Assembly (NCBI RefSeq): GCF_008124875.1
Contig: NZ_VNIA01000002.1
Location: 682,001-746,000 of the forward strand
DNA length: 64,000 nt
Origin: Tenacibaculum adriaticum
GTDB taxonomy: Bacteria; Bacteroidota; Bacteroidia; Flavobacteriales; Flavobacteriaceae
Direction of reading: 5' to 3'
The notes below the pieces were generated by a model that was given only the letters and a program-made list of their open reading frames with translations, did not search any database and was not told the DNA's origin. Below, piece after piece: positions 8,727-17,521 of this stretch (the stretch's first letter is position 1; every line of letters begins with the position of its first letter). The position numbers and the translations under genes are program-made.

Positions 8727-10397
8727 TTATTGGTAAACTTTTACGTAATCTATTTCCATAATTGATTCAGTAAATCCTGCATCAATAGCACCTCCTAATG
8801 TACCTCCCATAGCTACATTAAAGATCAAAAAGAAATCGTGATTAAATGGTATAGACGAATCATTATCTCTAGTAAAAAATACAATATCATCTACTGCAAA
8901 TACTATTTCATCTTCTTTCCACTCTACTGTGTAGGTATGAAATTCTGAAGTTGAAGTACTTACTGTTGTTGATTGCGTAGGGCCATTTCCTCCTGAATTA
9001 CCTGGATAATGCAAGGTAGATGAAGTCGTAGTTTTATCTCCTCCTGTTTGCTCCATAATATCTATTTCTCCACTATCGGGCCAACCCACTGTTGTATAGT
9101 TTGAACCTAGCATCCATAATGCGGGCCAAGTCCCTGCTGCATCTGGAAGTTTTGCACTGATTTCCACCCTACCATATTGAAAATTAAATAATCCTTCAGT
9201 TTTCAATCTAGCAGAAGTGTATTGGCTTCCGGAAAAATCTTCTTTTTTAGCGGTTATGATTAAATTACCTCCTTCTACTTTTGCATTTTCAGCTCTATCG
9301 GTATAGTATTGAACTTCATTATTACCCCATCCATTATCTCCTACTCCAATATCATACGTCCATTTTGTGGGATCTGGTGCTCCATCTGTATTAAAATCAT
9401 CTTCCCACACTAAATTGTTATACGTGTAATCTGCTTCTTGAGATGGTTTTGTAGATGTAAACTTATGATACCAAGCATAATCATCACCTGACTCCACAAT
9501 TCTAACAATTAACTCATCATTGGTTATAGAAATAATATCATACTTACTCGCTCCAATATACCACCCCATAAAACCACCGTCTGAAATCTCAAAACTAGTT
9601 TTTCTATAAGGTTCATTGTTGTATTCTCCTTCTAATGCTGCGTTCGAATCTGATGGAGAAATAGTAATATTCTTCACCCCAAACATATTAATTGCAACAG
9701 ATTCATCATGACATTGATCACCATCAACTCCTATTTTACCTGCATATGTTCCTGGCACAAAAGCTGGTCCTACGGTTTGTTCAAAAGTTATTCCTTCTGC
9801 TGTTCTGGTAAAAACAAACTCGTTATCATACATACATGATTTTTCATCATCCCATGCTCTAATTCCACTCCACCAAGATTCAAAATCGGAACCATCACCT
9901 TCAACTGGGCCTAAACCTACATGAAGATCTTTATCTGCTTGCCAATACCATTTTTTACTACTACCAATATCATCAACACCTGCTGATCCTGTTAAGAAAT
10001 TTTCGGCTTCTACATCTGAAAAAGAACTATAAACTGTAACTTCTATAGTTGTGCTTGAGCCAACTCCACCTGTACCTGTAGCGTTTACGACTACACTATA
10101 TGTGTTTATCCCTACTTTAGTAAATCTATGTTCTATAATACCTGATGGGCTAACTCCTTTAAGGCCATCTCCAAAATCAAATTGATAATTGATTTCATTA
10201 TCTGCAGTTGACGTAAACACGACAAAACCAGATCCATCTCCGTGAGGATTGTCTGCATCTGCTCCAATTATTTCTGCTGTAACATTAACGTTGGTTGGAA
10301 CAATAATTTTTCCTACTTCATGGTCATTTTCTTGACAACTATAAAAAGTTGCCATTAAAGAAAATAACACTATATAAATATTTTTAAGGCTTTTCAT
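8727..10397 (-). CDS. Surface lipoprotein PKD-GH16 beta-glucanase
   Basis: 556 aa. A lipoprotein signal ends at Cys21 (ATFYSC). A PKD-like domain follows (about 35-125, with NYQFDFGDG), then a roughly 190-residue Trp-rich region of a kind often found in front of GH16 domains in Bacteroidetes, with no recognised name (about 130-325). The GH16 catalytic domain covers about 330-556. Its active site is EIDIME at 444-449 (E444 nucleophile, E449 acid/base), preceded by WPALWMLGS. The acidic residues after the Cys (QENDHE) fit export to the cell surface. It lies 10 nt downstream of the glycan-binding lipoprotein gene. Its likely role is the first cut of beta-1,3-glucan next to SusCD. Confidence 0.9.
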   Translation of the reverse strand: MKSLKNIYIVLFSLMATFYSCQENDHEVGKIIVPTNVNVTAEIIGADADNPHGDGSGFVVFTSTADNEINYQFDFGDGLKGVSPSGIIEHRFTKVGINTYSVVVNATGTGGVGSSTTIEVTVYSSFSDVEAENFLTGSAGVDDIGSSKKWYWQADKDLHVGLGPVEGDGSDFESWWSGIRAWDDEKSCMYDNEFVFTRTAEGITFEQTVGPAFVPGTYAGKIGVDGDQCHDESVAINMFGVKNITISPSDSNAALEGEYNNEPYRKTSFEISDGGFMGWYIGASKYDIISITNDELIVRIVESGDDYAWYHKFTSTKPSQEADYTYNNLVWEDDFNTDGAPDPTKWTYDIGVGDNGWGNNEVQYYTDRAENAKVEGGNLIITAKKEDFSGSQYTSARLKTEGLFNFQYGRVEISAKLPDAAGTWPALWMLGSNYTTVGWPDSGEIDIMEQTGGDKTTTSSTLHYPGNSGGNGPTQSTTVSTSTSEFHTYTVEWKEDEIVFAVDDIVFFTRDNDSSIPFNHDFFLIFNVAMGGTLGGAIDAGFTESIMEIDYVKVYQ

Positions 10398-10407
10398 TTT
10401 TTATATT

Positions 10408-12579
10408 TTAATTATGATAATTAAAGTCATCTATATAAGCAATTACAGTATCATTATTATTCTCTGAATTAACTTGTAGTACAACTCTATTAAAATCTGT
10501 TCTATTAATTGGATCTGGTTCACCTATTGTAACATCATTTGCAAAATCAAATGTAATTTCTTGCCAAGTATCTAAAGCTAAACTCTTAACAATCTCAGTT
10601 TGTAAAGCCCATGGTTCTGCCGCGGTTCCATCTTGTAATTTTAATGAAATTTGATTGGGCTGACTACCAGAAATACTTGACGAGGGCACATAAATTTTTA
10701 GTGTAAATTTAGCTTTTGCTGTTAAATCAAAATTAGGGCTAACATCAAAACGAATGTTAGCATACTGACCTCCTGTATCGTTATATTCTAAAACTGTTGC
10801 AGATTGGTTGTTTGTATCTATATATGGATTTGCAAACATATTATCCATTCCACAACTATCTCCAGCCCAAGTTGTAATAGTTCCATTGCCTTCAAAATCA
10901 TCTGTTGCAAATGGTGGTGTGTCTACTATTGTGTTTCCATAAGAAAAATCATCAATATAGGCTATAACTGTATCTGTATTGTTCTCAGAATTAACTTGAA
11001 TAACCACTCTATTAAAATCTGTTCTATTAACTGGATCTGGTTCACCTACTGTAACATCATTTGCAAAATCAAATGTAATTTCTTGCCAAGTATCTAATGA
11101 AATTGCCTTAACAACCTCTGTTTGAAGAGCCCAAGGTTCTGCTGCTGTTCCGTCTTGTAGTTTTAAAGAAATTTGATTTGGCTGACTTCCAGAAATACTA
11201 GAAGATGGTACATAAATTTTTAATTTAAAAGTGCTGTTTCCACCTGATAAATCAAAATTAGATGCATTATCAAAACGAATATTTGCATATTGACCTCCGG
11301 TATCATTATATTCTAAAACTGTAGCAGATTCATTATTTGCATCTATAAAAGGGTTTGCAAAGGCTGTATTTAATCCTGCAGCATCACCTGCCCAAGTGGT
11401 AATATTTCCATTCCCTTCAAAATCATCAAAAAGAATAGGAGCTCCGGTCTGAGCAGGAACTTTATAGAAATAAATATTATCAATAAAAACTGTTCCTTCT
11501 GCCGAAGGTGTACCGACAAATTTCATTTGAAAAATTTCTGTAACCGTAAGTCCCTGATCTACATATTCTGAAATAGGAATTTCAATTCTTGTCCATTCTC
11601 CTGCCGTTAAGCTGCGAGTAACAGGACTTTCCGTTACGGTACCTGAAGCGTTGTTTATTAAAGATGTTTCTAAATCTGTAGTCCCTCCAGAAGTCCATAC
11701 ATCCATGTGTAAGAACTCCATTGTAGAAATATCTACGGAAGTTCCATCTTGTAAAGCAATTCCTTGATAACTAAGATTAATATATTGAAGCATTTTATCT
11801 CCATTTAAATCAAACTCAGCCCATGAACTTCCTTGACCTCCTTGTCCCCAATCTGGGAAATAATTTGTACCTGTTACATCCGTATATGCACTACTATATA
11901 TAGAAATAACATCTGATTCATTTCTATTAGGTTGCGTAGGAGCTGAAACTATAGGTGCTAAAATTTCAGTTACTTCAAAAGTTGCTATATATTCAGTAGT
12001 TTCAATAGCTCCACCCTTAGCGACGACCTTAATATCATACTCTCCTGCTTCTTGATATTGATATGAAATGGTTTCTCCAATATTACCTGAAGCTACTGGT
12101 TGTGTTACACCAGACTCTCCTGAATAAAAATCAAACATTGTTGCAAAATCTGCTGTAGCTTTAACATTTACTTGTTTAGATACTGCTAAGTCATTTTCAA
12201 GAACTACTTCTAAATTTTCAGGAGCCTTAAATGAAACTATTAATGGTTTTGTTATTTCAGCAGTATCTCCTTTTAGATTATACGCAACAACTTTAACGTT
12301 GTAGGTTCCTTCAGCATAGACATGACTAGTACTTTGTCCTGCTTTTACTTTTACTGACTCAAGAGTAGTATCGCCAAAATATACATCAAATTCCACTGTA
12401 CTTTCTCCTGTTGGAGAAATCGTTACTAATCCTGTATTATCTTGTGATATATTATATGTAGCTGACACATTTGATGGTGCAGGAATGGCATCTAGAAAGT
12501 CTAGATTATTTTCTTCTGAACAAGCACTAAAAAATATTAAAATAATTAATGCTTTGTATATTGTTTTAATTTTTTTCAT
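10408..12579 (-). CDS. SusE-position surface glycan-binding lipoprotein with duplicated C-terminal module
   Basis: 723 aa, starting at MKKIKTIYKALI. A longer frame would begin at 12618 but would overlap the end of susD and place the signal peptide internally, so the shorter start is used. The lipobox is FFSAC. Two PKD/Ig-like domains (about 25-205) lead to a beta-sandwich (about 215-370, with FLHMDVWTSG). Two copies of a roughly 165-residue module repeat with a period of exactly 175 codons; each contains SATVLEYNDTGGQYANIRF and SSSISGSQPNQISLKLQDG. It sits directly downstream of susD, where such glycan-binding proteins normally occur. Glucan binding is inferred from position and domain type; no catalytic residues are seen. 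Confidence 0.85.
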   Translation of the reverse strand: MKKIKTIYKALIILIFFSACSEENNLDFLDAIPAPSNVSATYNISQDNTGLVTISPTGESTVEFDVYFGDTTLESVKVKAGQSTSHVYAEGTYNVKVVAYNLKGDTAEITKPLIVSFKAPENLEVVLENDLAVSKQVNVKATADFATMFDFYSGESGVTQPVASGNIGETISYQYQEAGEYDIKVVAKGGAIETTEYIATFEVTEILAPIVSAPTQPNRNESDVISIYSSAYTDVTGTNYFPDWGQGGQGSSWAEFDLNGDKMLQYINLSYQGIALQDGTSVDISTMEFLHMDVWTSGGTTDLETSLINNASGTVTESPVTRSLTAGEWTRIEIPISEYVDQGLTVTEIFQMKFVGTPSAEGTVFIDNIYFYKVPAQTGAPILFDDFEGNGNITTWAGDAAGLNTAFANPFIDANNESATVLEYNDTGGQYANIRFDNASNFDLSGGNSTFKLKIYVPSSSISGSQPNQISLKLQDGTAAEPWALQTEVVKAISLDTWQEITFDFANDVTVGEPDPVNRTDFNRVVIQVNSENNTDTVIAYIDDFSYGNTIVDTPPFATDDFEGNGTITTWAGDSCGMDNMFANPYIDTNNQSATVLEYNDTGGQYANIRFDVSPNFDLTAKAKFTLKIYVPSSSISGSQPNQISLKLQDGTAAEPWALQTEIVKSLALDTWQEITFDFANDVTIGEPDPINRTDFNRVVLQVNSENNNDTVIAYIDDFNYHN
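10411..11428 (-). repeat. Tandem direct duplication of a 525-bp coding unit
   Basis: Two copies of a module in the glycan-binding lipoprotein are offset by exactly 525 bp (for example the DFEGNG codons at 11407-11427 and 10882-10902). The proteins are nearly identical over LKLQDGTAAEPWALQTE, while the DNA has many third-position changes, so the duplication is not very recent. Confidence 0.85.
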
Positions 12580-12589
12580 GGTTAAAATT

Positions 12590-14083
12590 TTAATCTGTTG
12601 AACAAGTTGAAGTTGCATAACCTTTATTTTGACACCATCTATTACCTGCTAACTCAATTTCAATTCTAGGTATTGGAAAAACTTCATTTTTTTCAGTTTG
12701 AAAACCAGGAATTGTACTAGTTTTACCTGTTCTAACTTGATCAAAAAAGCGGTGTCCTTCTCCTGCAAATTCTAACCTTCTCTCTCTCCATACATTTTCT
12801 ATATTTGCTGGAATTCTATGATCAGTGTCTCCAAAAGCTCTGCCTCTTACTTCATCTAACAAGTCTTGTGGGTTATTTTTTTGTACAGTTCCCAATAAGT
12901 TTGCTTCTGCTGCCATTAATAATACATCAGAATATCTTATTGCTCTATAATTATTACCGTGAGTAATTCTTGTATCTGGTAAATTAGCTTCTTGATACAC
13001 CATGTATTTATGGTTGTAATAGCCTGTATACTCATTTCTTTGATCAAAAGTTACCCCTGGATTTGAAGCTACAAAATTTTCCATATCAAAGATTGTTGCA
13101 CTCAACCTTGTATCTTCTGTATCATATTGGTTTACCAATTCTTGTACAGGTGTACTAAAGGTATTTCCGTCATCATAAGGTGCCCAATTAGATCTATCTC
13201 CTGTAAATCTTGGAGACATAAAACCAGCAGCAACATTTCCTTCCGAATATTCTAAATTCTCATAACTTCCTCCTTCTACTCCAATTGAATATTGAATTTC
13301 AAAAACAGATTCTTCATTATTTTCATTATTATTCAGAAAAATAGTACTGAAATCTGTTACAAGTTGATACTGCCCTGAGGTTATAACCTTATTAAAAGCA
13401 TCGGCTGCCTCATTATATTTCTTTTGGTATAAATATATTTTACCTAATAGAGCTAATGCAGCCCCTTTTGTTGCTCTACCTGATTGAGATTGTTGCCATG
13501 GTAAATTATTAATTGCTGATGTTAAATCTGCTTCAATCTGAGCATATACATCTGCTTTGGGAGACCTATCTATAGTTTGAGATTGAGAAACACTAATTCT
13601 TCCATCAACAAATAAAGGTACATCACCAAAGAACTTTACTAGTTCAAAATAATAGTAAGACCTTAAAAAAAGGTTTTCTGCTAATAATTCTGCTTTTCTA
13701 TTAAAATCTGTTTTATTTTGAAATTCAACAATGTAATTTGCTCTGCTAATACCCGCATACATCCATTTCCAAATGTTTCTTAACGCTTCGTTATCTGGCG
13801 TATGCTCCATATCATCTATTTGTTGCCATTCTAAAACATCTGTAGGTCTTTCTCCTCCACAAAGACTATTATCTGATGCTATTTCTCCTAATATATGATT
13901 TAAATAGTTCGTTCCTAAAAGATCATAAACACCAACTAATGCATCTTCATAATCTTGTTGAGAGTTAAAATAAGTTTCTGAGTTCTGCTCTCCTTTTGGG
14001 ACTATATCTAAATAATCATCACAAGAAATTACAGAAATTATAATTAGTGTAACTGCTAATATATTTTTAATTGTATTCTTCAT
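12590..14083 (-). CDS. susD: SusD/RagB family nutrient-binding outer-membrane lipoprotein
   Basis: 497 aa. The lipoprotein signal ends at Cys21 (VISCDDYLDIVPKG), and DYLDIVPKGEQ right after the Cys is the classic SusD start. The helical TPR-like core includes SYYYFELVKFFGDVPLF, and the C-terminal RagB/SusD signature includes NVWRERRLEFAGEGHRFFDQVRTG. It caps the SusC barrel and presents oligosaccharide for import. The gene lies 11 nt downstream of susC, so both belong to one transcript. Specificity for beta-1,3-glucan is inferred from neighbouring GH16, GH64 and GH3 genes. Confidence 0.95.
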   Translation of the reverse strand: MKNTIKNILAVTLIIISVISCDDYLDIVPKGEQNSETYFNSQQDYEDALVGVYDLLGTNYLNHILGEIASDNSLCGGERPTDVLEWQQIDDMEHTPDNEALRNIWKWMYAGISRANYIVEFQNKTDFNRKAELLAENLFLRSYYYFELVKFFGDVPLFVDGRISVSQSQTIDRSPKADVYAQIEADLTSAINNLPWQQSQSGRATKGAALALLGKIYLYQKKYNEAADAFNKVITSGQYQLVTDFSTIFLNNNENNEESVFEIQYSIGVEGGSYENLEYSEGNVAAGFMSPRFTGDRSNWAPYDDGNTFSTPVQELVNQYDTEDTRLSATIFDMENFVASNPGVTFDQRNEYTGYYNHKYMVYQEANLPDTRITHGNNYRAIRYSDVLLMAAEANLLGTVQKNNPQDLLDEVRGRAFGDTDHRIPANIENVWRERRLEFAGEGHRFFDQVRTGKTSTIPGFQTEKNEVFPIPRIEIELAGNRWCQNKGYATSTCSTD

Positions 14084-14094
14084 AATTAATTTCT

Positions 14095-17000
14095 TTAAAA
14101 TGAAATATTAACTCCAGTTGTAAATGTGCGTGTTTGAGGATACTGACCTAAGTCTACTCCTGCTGCTAATGGGTCTGAATTAGAAACATCTGGATTATAA
14201 CCACTATACTTAGTAAATGTGTATAAATTATTTACCGCTATATACAATCTCACTTTATCTAATTTAGTCTTTTTAAGTGTTGAAATAGGTAATGAGTATC
14301 CTAATTGAATGTTTTGAATTCTTAAGTATGAACCATCTTCTACATAAAAATCTGAAAACAAATAATTACTAGAAGCATTTGTTGAAGCTCTAGGTACTGT
14401 ATTTGAAGTTCCTTCTCCTGTCCATCTATCTAAATATAATCTTGGTTTATTACTATATGATAAAAAACGTTCATAACTTCTAACCACATCATTACCTATT
14501 GAAGCATATAAAGATGTTGAAAAATCAAAATCTTTATAATTCAGATTAAGATTGACTCCCATTGTTGCATCAGGTATTGGATTCCCTATAGCAGTCTCAT
14601 CATCACTACTTCCAAATTCTACAATTCCATCTCCATCTACATCTACAAATCTAATATCTCCTGGTTGAGCCCCAGTTTGAAATTTTTCATCACCTCCATC
14701 AATTACTCCATCATTATTTGTATCTGTGTTTAAAGCATCTATTTCAGCTTGATTTTGATAAACCCCATTGGTTTTTAAACCATAAAAAACACCAATAGGT
14801 AACCCTGTTTGAAATCTTGATGTATTTTGCGCCAAATCAAATAATCCTCCTGATATATAACCTGCAGCATTATTAACTTGGATAGCTTTGTTATTGATAG
14901 TTGTTACGTTTACTCCTAAACCTAATTTAAAGTCTTCTGAAAATTGATGACTAAAGTTTACACTTATATCAAACCCTTTATTTTCAATGGTTCCTGCATT
15001 TACAACAGGAGGACTACTCCCTGGTGCAGATCCTCCTACTACCCCAGAAATTTCAGGAACTAATAATAAATCTTCTGTTGTTTTTTTATAGTAATCAAAA
15101 GTTATATCTAACTTATTATTAAATAAACTTGCATCAAAACCGAGATTTAATTGTGTGTTTGTTTCCCATTTCAAATCAGGATTAGACAATGCTGCTAGTG
15201 AATTTCCATAATATAAATTATCTCCGAAGGAATAAGAAGCTTCACTACCATTAGTACCTTGCAAAAAGCCTAACCATCTGTAACTTCCAATTTTATCATT
15301 ACCTGTTATTCCCCAACTTCCTCTAACTTTTAATTTATTAATACTTTCTGAATTAAAAAAATCTTCTTTATCCATTACCCAACCTGCCGAAAAAGAAGGA
15401 AAATATCCAATTCGGTCGTTTGGACCGAATCTTGTTGAGGCATCTCTTCTTAACATTGCAGAAAATAAATATTTACTATTATAATCATATTGTAACCTAC
15501 CAAAAAATGAGTACCATCTATCTTCACTTATTCCTGTTGATGCACTATTATTTTGTCTAATAGTTTCTGAGGTTATATTATCATCTGCATCTCTAACTTC
15601 ATCATATATAAAAGACTGCGTATTGAATAAATAAGCATTACTCCAATTATCTCTATCCGGACTCACAGTTAAAAAACCAGTCGCATAAGCTCCGTAAAAT
15701 TGTTCACTTCTTACAGAGGTACCTATTAGTGTATTAAAATTATGATTTTCAAATGAAATTTTATATTCTAAAAAGTTTTCGAAAGTAAAATCATAATAAT
15801 TTTGATTATTTTCATACACTGTACTAAAAAGATCTGTTGTTCCATTATTATTTCTATCTAAATCAAACTCTCCTCCAATTAAATTAACAACACTATTTAC
15901 CACTTTATTAGGCCCATAATAGGTTAATGGATTATACTCTCTCTGAACAACATCTGCATAATTAAAATTAAATCGACTTGTCGCTTTAAAATCTTTAAAA
16001 ACATTATATTCTAATTCTAATTTTCCTGTAAACCTATTTGTTTTGGTTTCATTAAATGTGTTATCAATTAAAGCTAATGGATTAACAATCTCAGAACCTT
16101 GCTCATCACCAATGTAGGCAAATCCTCTAGAAGGCCCCGTACCATCTGTACCGTCATAAACAGGTGTTAATGGTGAAGCATTCAAAGCATAATAAAGTGT
16201 AGAGCCTCTACCATTTTCATTGATCCCTTTACTTCTTATATTAGTATATAATAAAAATGTATTTAATTTTAACTTATCTGTTAAATCTATACCTAAATTG
16301 TTTTTAAAAGTTACTCTATTAAAGTTAGATTTATCTGGCGCTATAATACCTTCTTGAGAAAAATAACTAGCACTGGCACCATAGGTAACTTTATCAGAAC
16401 CTCCATTAGCGCTAATAGTATGACTTATTATTGGAGATGTTGTAAATAATTCTTTTTGCCAATCTGTTCCTACTCCTAAATTACCAATATTTGTATAAGG
16501 AAGCGAATTACCATCTGCTATTTCTGTTTCATTTACATAAATCGCATATTCGGAAGCGTTCATTAAATCCAATTGATTTGAAGCTTCTTGCATTGAAACA
16601 TATGAATTGAATGAAAACTTTGTTTTTCTATTTTTCTTACCACTTTTAGTCGTGATTAGTATAACCCCATTTGCTGCTTGTACACCATAAATCGCTGAAC
16701 TTGCATCTTTTATAATATCCATTTTTTCGATATCATTGGGGTCAATTATACTAAGATCTTTTCCAATATTAACACCATCTACTATTACCAAAGGGCTATT
16801 ATCTCCATTAGTTGTAATACCACGTATTCTAATATTTAATGATGCCCCAGGAGATCCTGAATTTGCAGAAACTTGAACTCCTGCAGCATTTCCTTTTAAA
16901 GCTTCCTCTATTCTTGAAGGGTTAGACTCTGTAATTTTTTCTGAACTTAAACTAGAAAAAGCTCCAGAAACTAATTCTTTACGTTGTGTTCCGTAACCAA

Positions 17001-17316
17001 TTACGACAACCTCATCAAGCTTTTCAGAATCTTCTTTTAAGACTACATTTATTGTAGCCCCTGTAACACTTACTTGTTGTGTTATATAACCAAGGTAACT
17101 AAACACTAAAGTCGAATTTTCTGGTACTTTTAAAGTATAGTTCCCATCAAAATCAGTTTCTGTTCCTTGTGTTGTTCCTTCAATCAACACACTTACACCA
17201 GGTAATGGAATGCCCATTGCAGCATCTGTAACATTACCTTTTACAATAACATCATCCTGTGAGTAACTTAATACCGAACTCACAAGGAGTATTAATACAA
17301 TAATATTTTTTTTCAT
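14095..17316 (-). CDS. susC: SusC/RagA family TonB-dependent oligosaccharide transporter
   Basis: 1073 aa from MKKNIIVLILLV, which begins a normal signal peptide; an in-frame ATG six codons earlier (17334) is possible but adds an unlikely MVKTNY. Domains in order are a carboxypeptidase-D regulatory-like domain (about 25-105, with PLPGVSVLIEGTTQGTETDF), a TonB-box-like stretch, a plug (VVIGYGTQRKELVSGAF through GVILITTKSGKK) and a 22-strand barrel ending in an aromatic terminus (TTGVNISF). It imports glucan oligomers into the periplasm with SusD. It is the first structural gene after the regulator; the 187-205 nt upstream should carry the inducible promoter, but no convincing TAnnTTTG element was found there. 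Confidence 0.95.
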   Translation of the reverse strand: MKKNIIVLILLVSSVLSYSQDDVIVKGNVTDAAMGIPLPGVSVLIEGTTQGTETDFDGNYTLKVPENSTLVFSYLGYITQQVSVTGATINVVLKEDSEKLDEVVVIGYGTQRKELVSGAFSSLSSEKITESNPSRIEEALKGNAAGVQVSANSGSPGASLNIRIRGITTNGDNSPLVIVDGVNIGKDLSIIDPNDIEKMDIIKDASSAIYGVQAANGVILITTKSGKKNRKTKFSFNSYVSMQEASNQLDLMNASEYAIYVNETEIADGNSLPYTNIGNLGVGTDWQKELFTTSPIISHTISANGGSDKVTYGASASYFSQEGIIAPDKSNFNRVTFKNNLGIDLTDKLKLNTFLLYTNIRSKGINENGRGSTLYYALNASPLTPVYDGTDGTGPSRGFAYIGDEQGSEIVNPLALIDNTFNETKTNRFTGKLELEYNVFKDFKATSRFNFNYADVVQREYNPLTYYGPNKVVNSVVNLIGGEFDLDRNNNGTTDLFSTVYENNQNYYDFTFENFLEYKISFENHNFNTLIGTSVRSEQFYGAYATGFLTVSPDRDNWSNAYLFNTQSFIYDEVRDADDNITSETIRQNNSASTGISEDRWYSFFGRLQYDYNSKYLFSAMLRRDASTRFGPNDRIGYFPSFSAGWVMDKEDFFNSESINKLKVRGSWGITGNDKIGSYRWLGFLQGTNGSEASYSFGDNLYYGNSLAALSNPDLKWETNTQLNLGFDASLFNNKLDITFDYYKKTTEDLLLVPEISGVVGGSAPGSSPPVVNAGTIENKGFDISVNFSHQFSEDFKLGLGVNVTTINNKAIQVNNAAGYISGGLFDLAQNTSRFQTGLPIGVFYGLKTNGVYQNQAEIDALNTDTNNDGVIDGGDEKFQTGAQPGDIRFVDVDGDGIVEFGSSDDETAIGNPIPDATMGVNLNLNYKDFDFSTSLYASIGNDVVRSYERFLSYSNKPRLYLDRWTGEGTSNTVPRASTNASSNYLFSDFYVEDGSYLRIQNIQLGYSLPISTLKKTKLDKVRLYIAVNNLYTFTKYSGYNPDVSNSDPLAAGVDLGQYPQTRTFTTGVNISF

Positions 17317-17481
17317 GTAGTTAGTTTTAACCATTTCTTAAAACTACCATAACACTTTGTTAATTTCATAAAAAACACCACAATAAAAAACATACATCGT
17401 AAAAATTAATACTGTTTTTTATTATTTACTAATAAAACTAAAGCTTTTCAAAAAAAACATTTTCTTTTTTAAAGCAAGGTG

Positions 17482-17520
17482 TTGTGGTAATGTATGGTTT
17501 AAAAACAGAGTTGTAGTGGT
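17482..17520 (-). promoter_or_regulatory. Possible operator: phased GGT repeats upstream of susC
   Basis: On the plus strand three TG-rich boxes end in GGT (TTGTGGT at 17482-17488, TGTATGGT at 17491-17498, TTGTAGTGGT at 17511-17520). Their GGT ends are 10 and 22 bp apart, close to whole helical turns. They lie about 170-200 nt upstream of the susC start, just after the stop codon of the adjacent SusR-like regulator gene. Binding by that regulator is inference only. Confidence 0.25.
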
Positions 17521-17521
17521 G

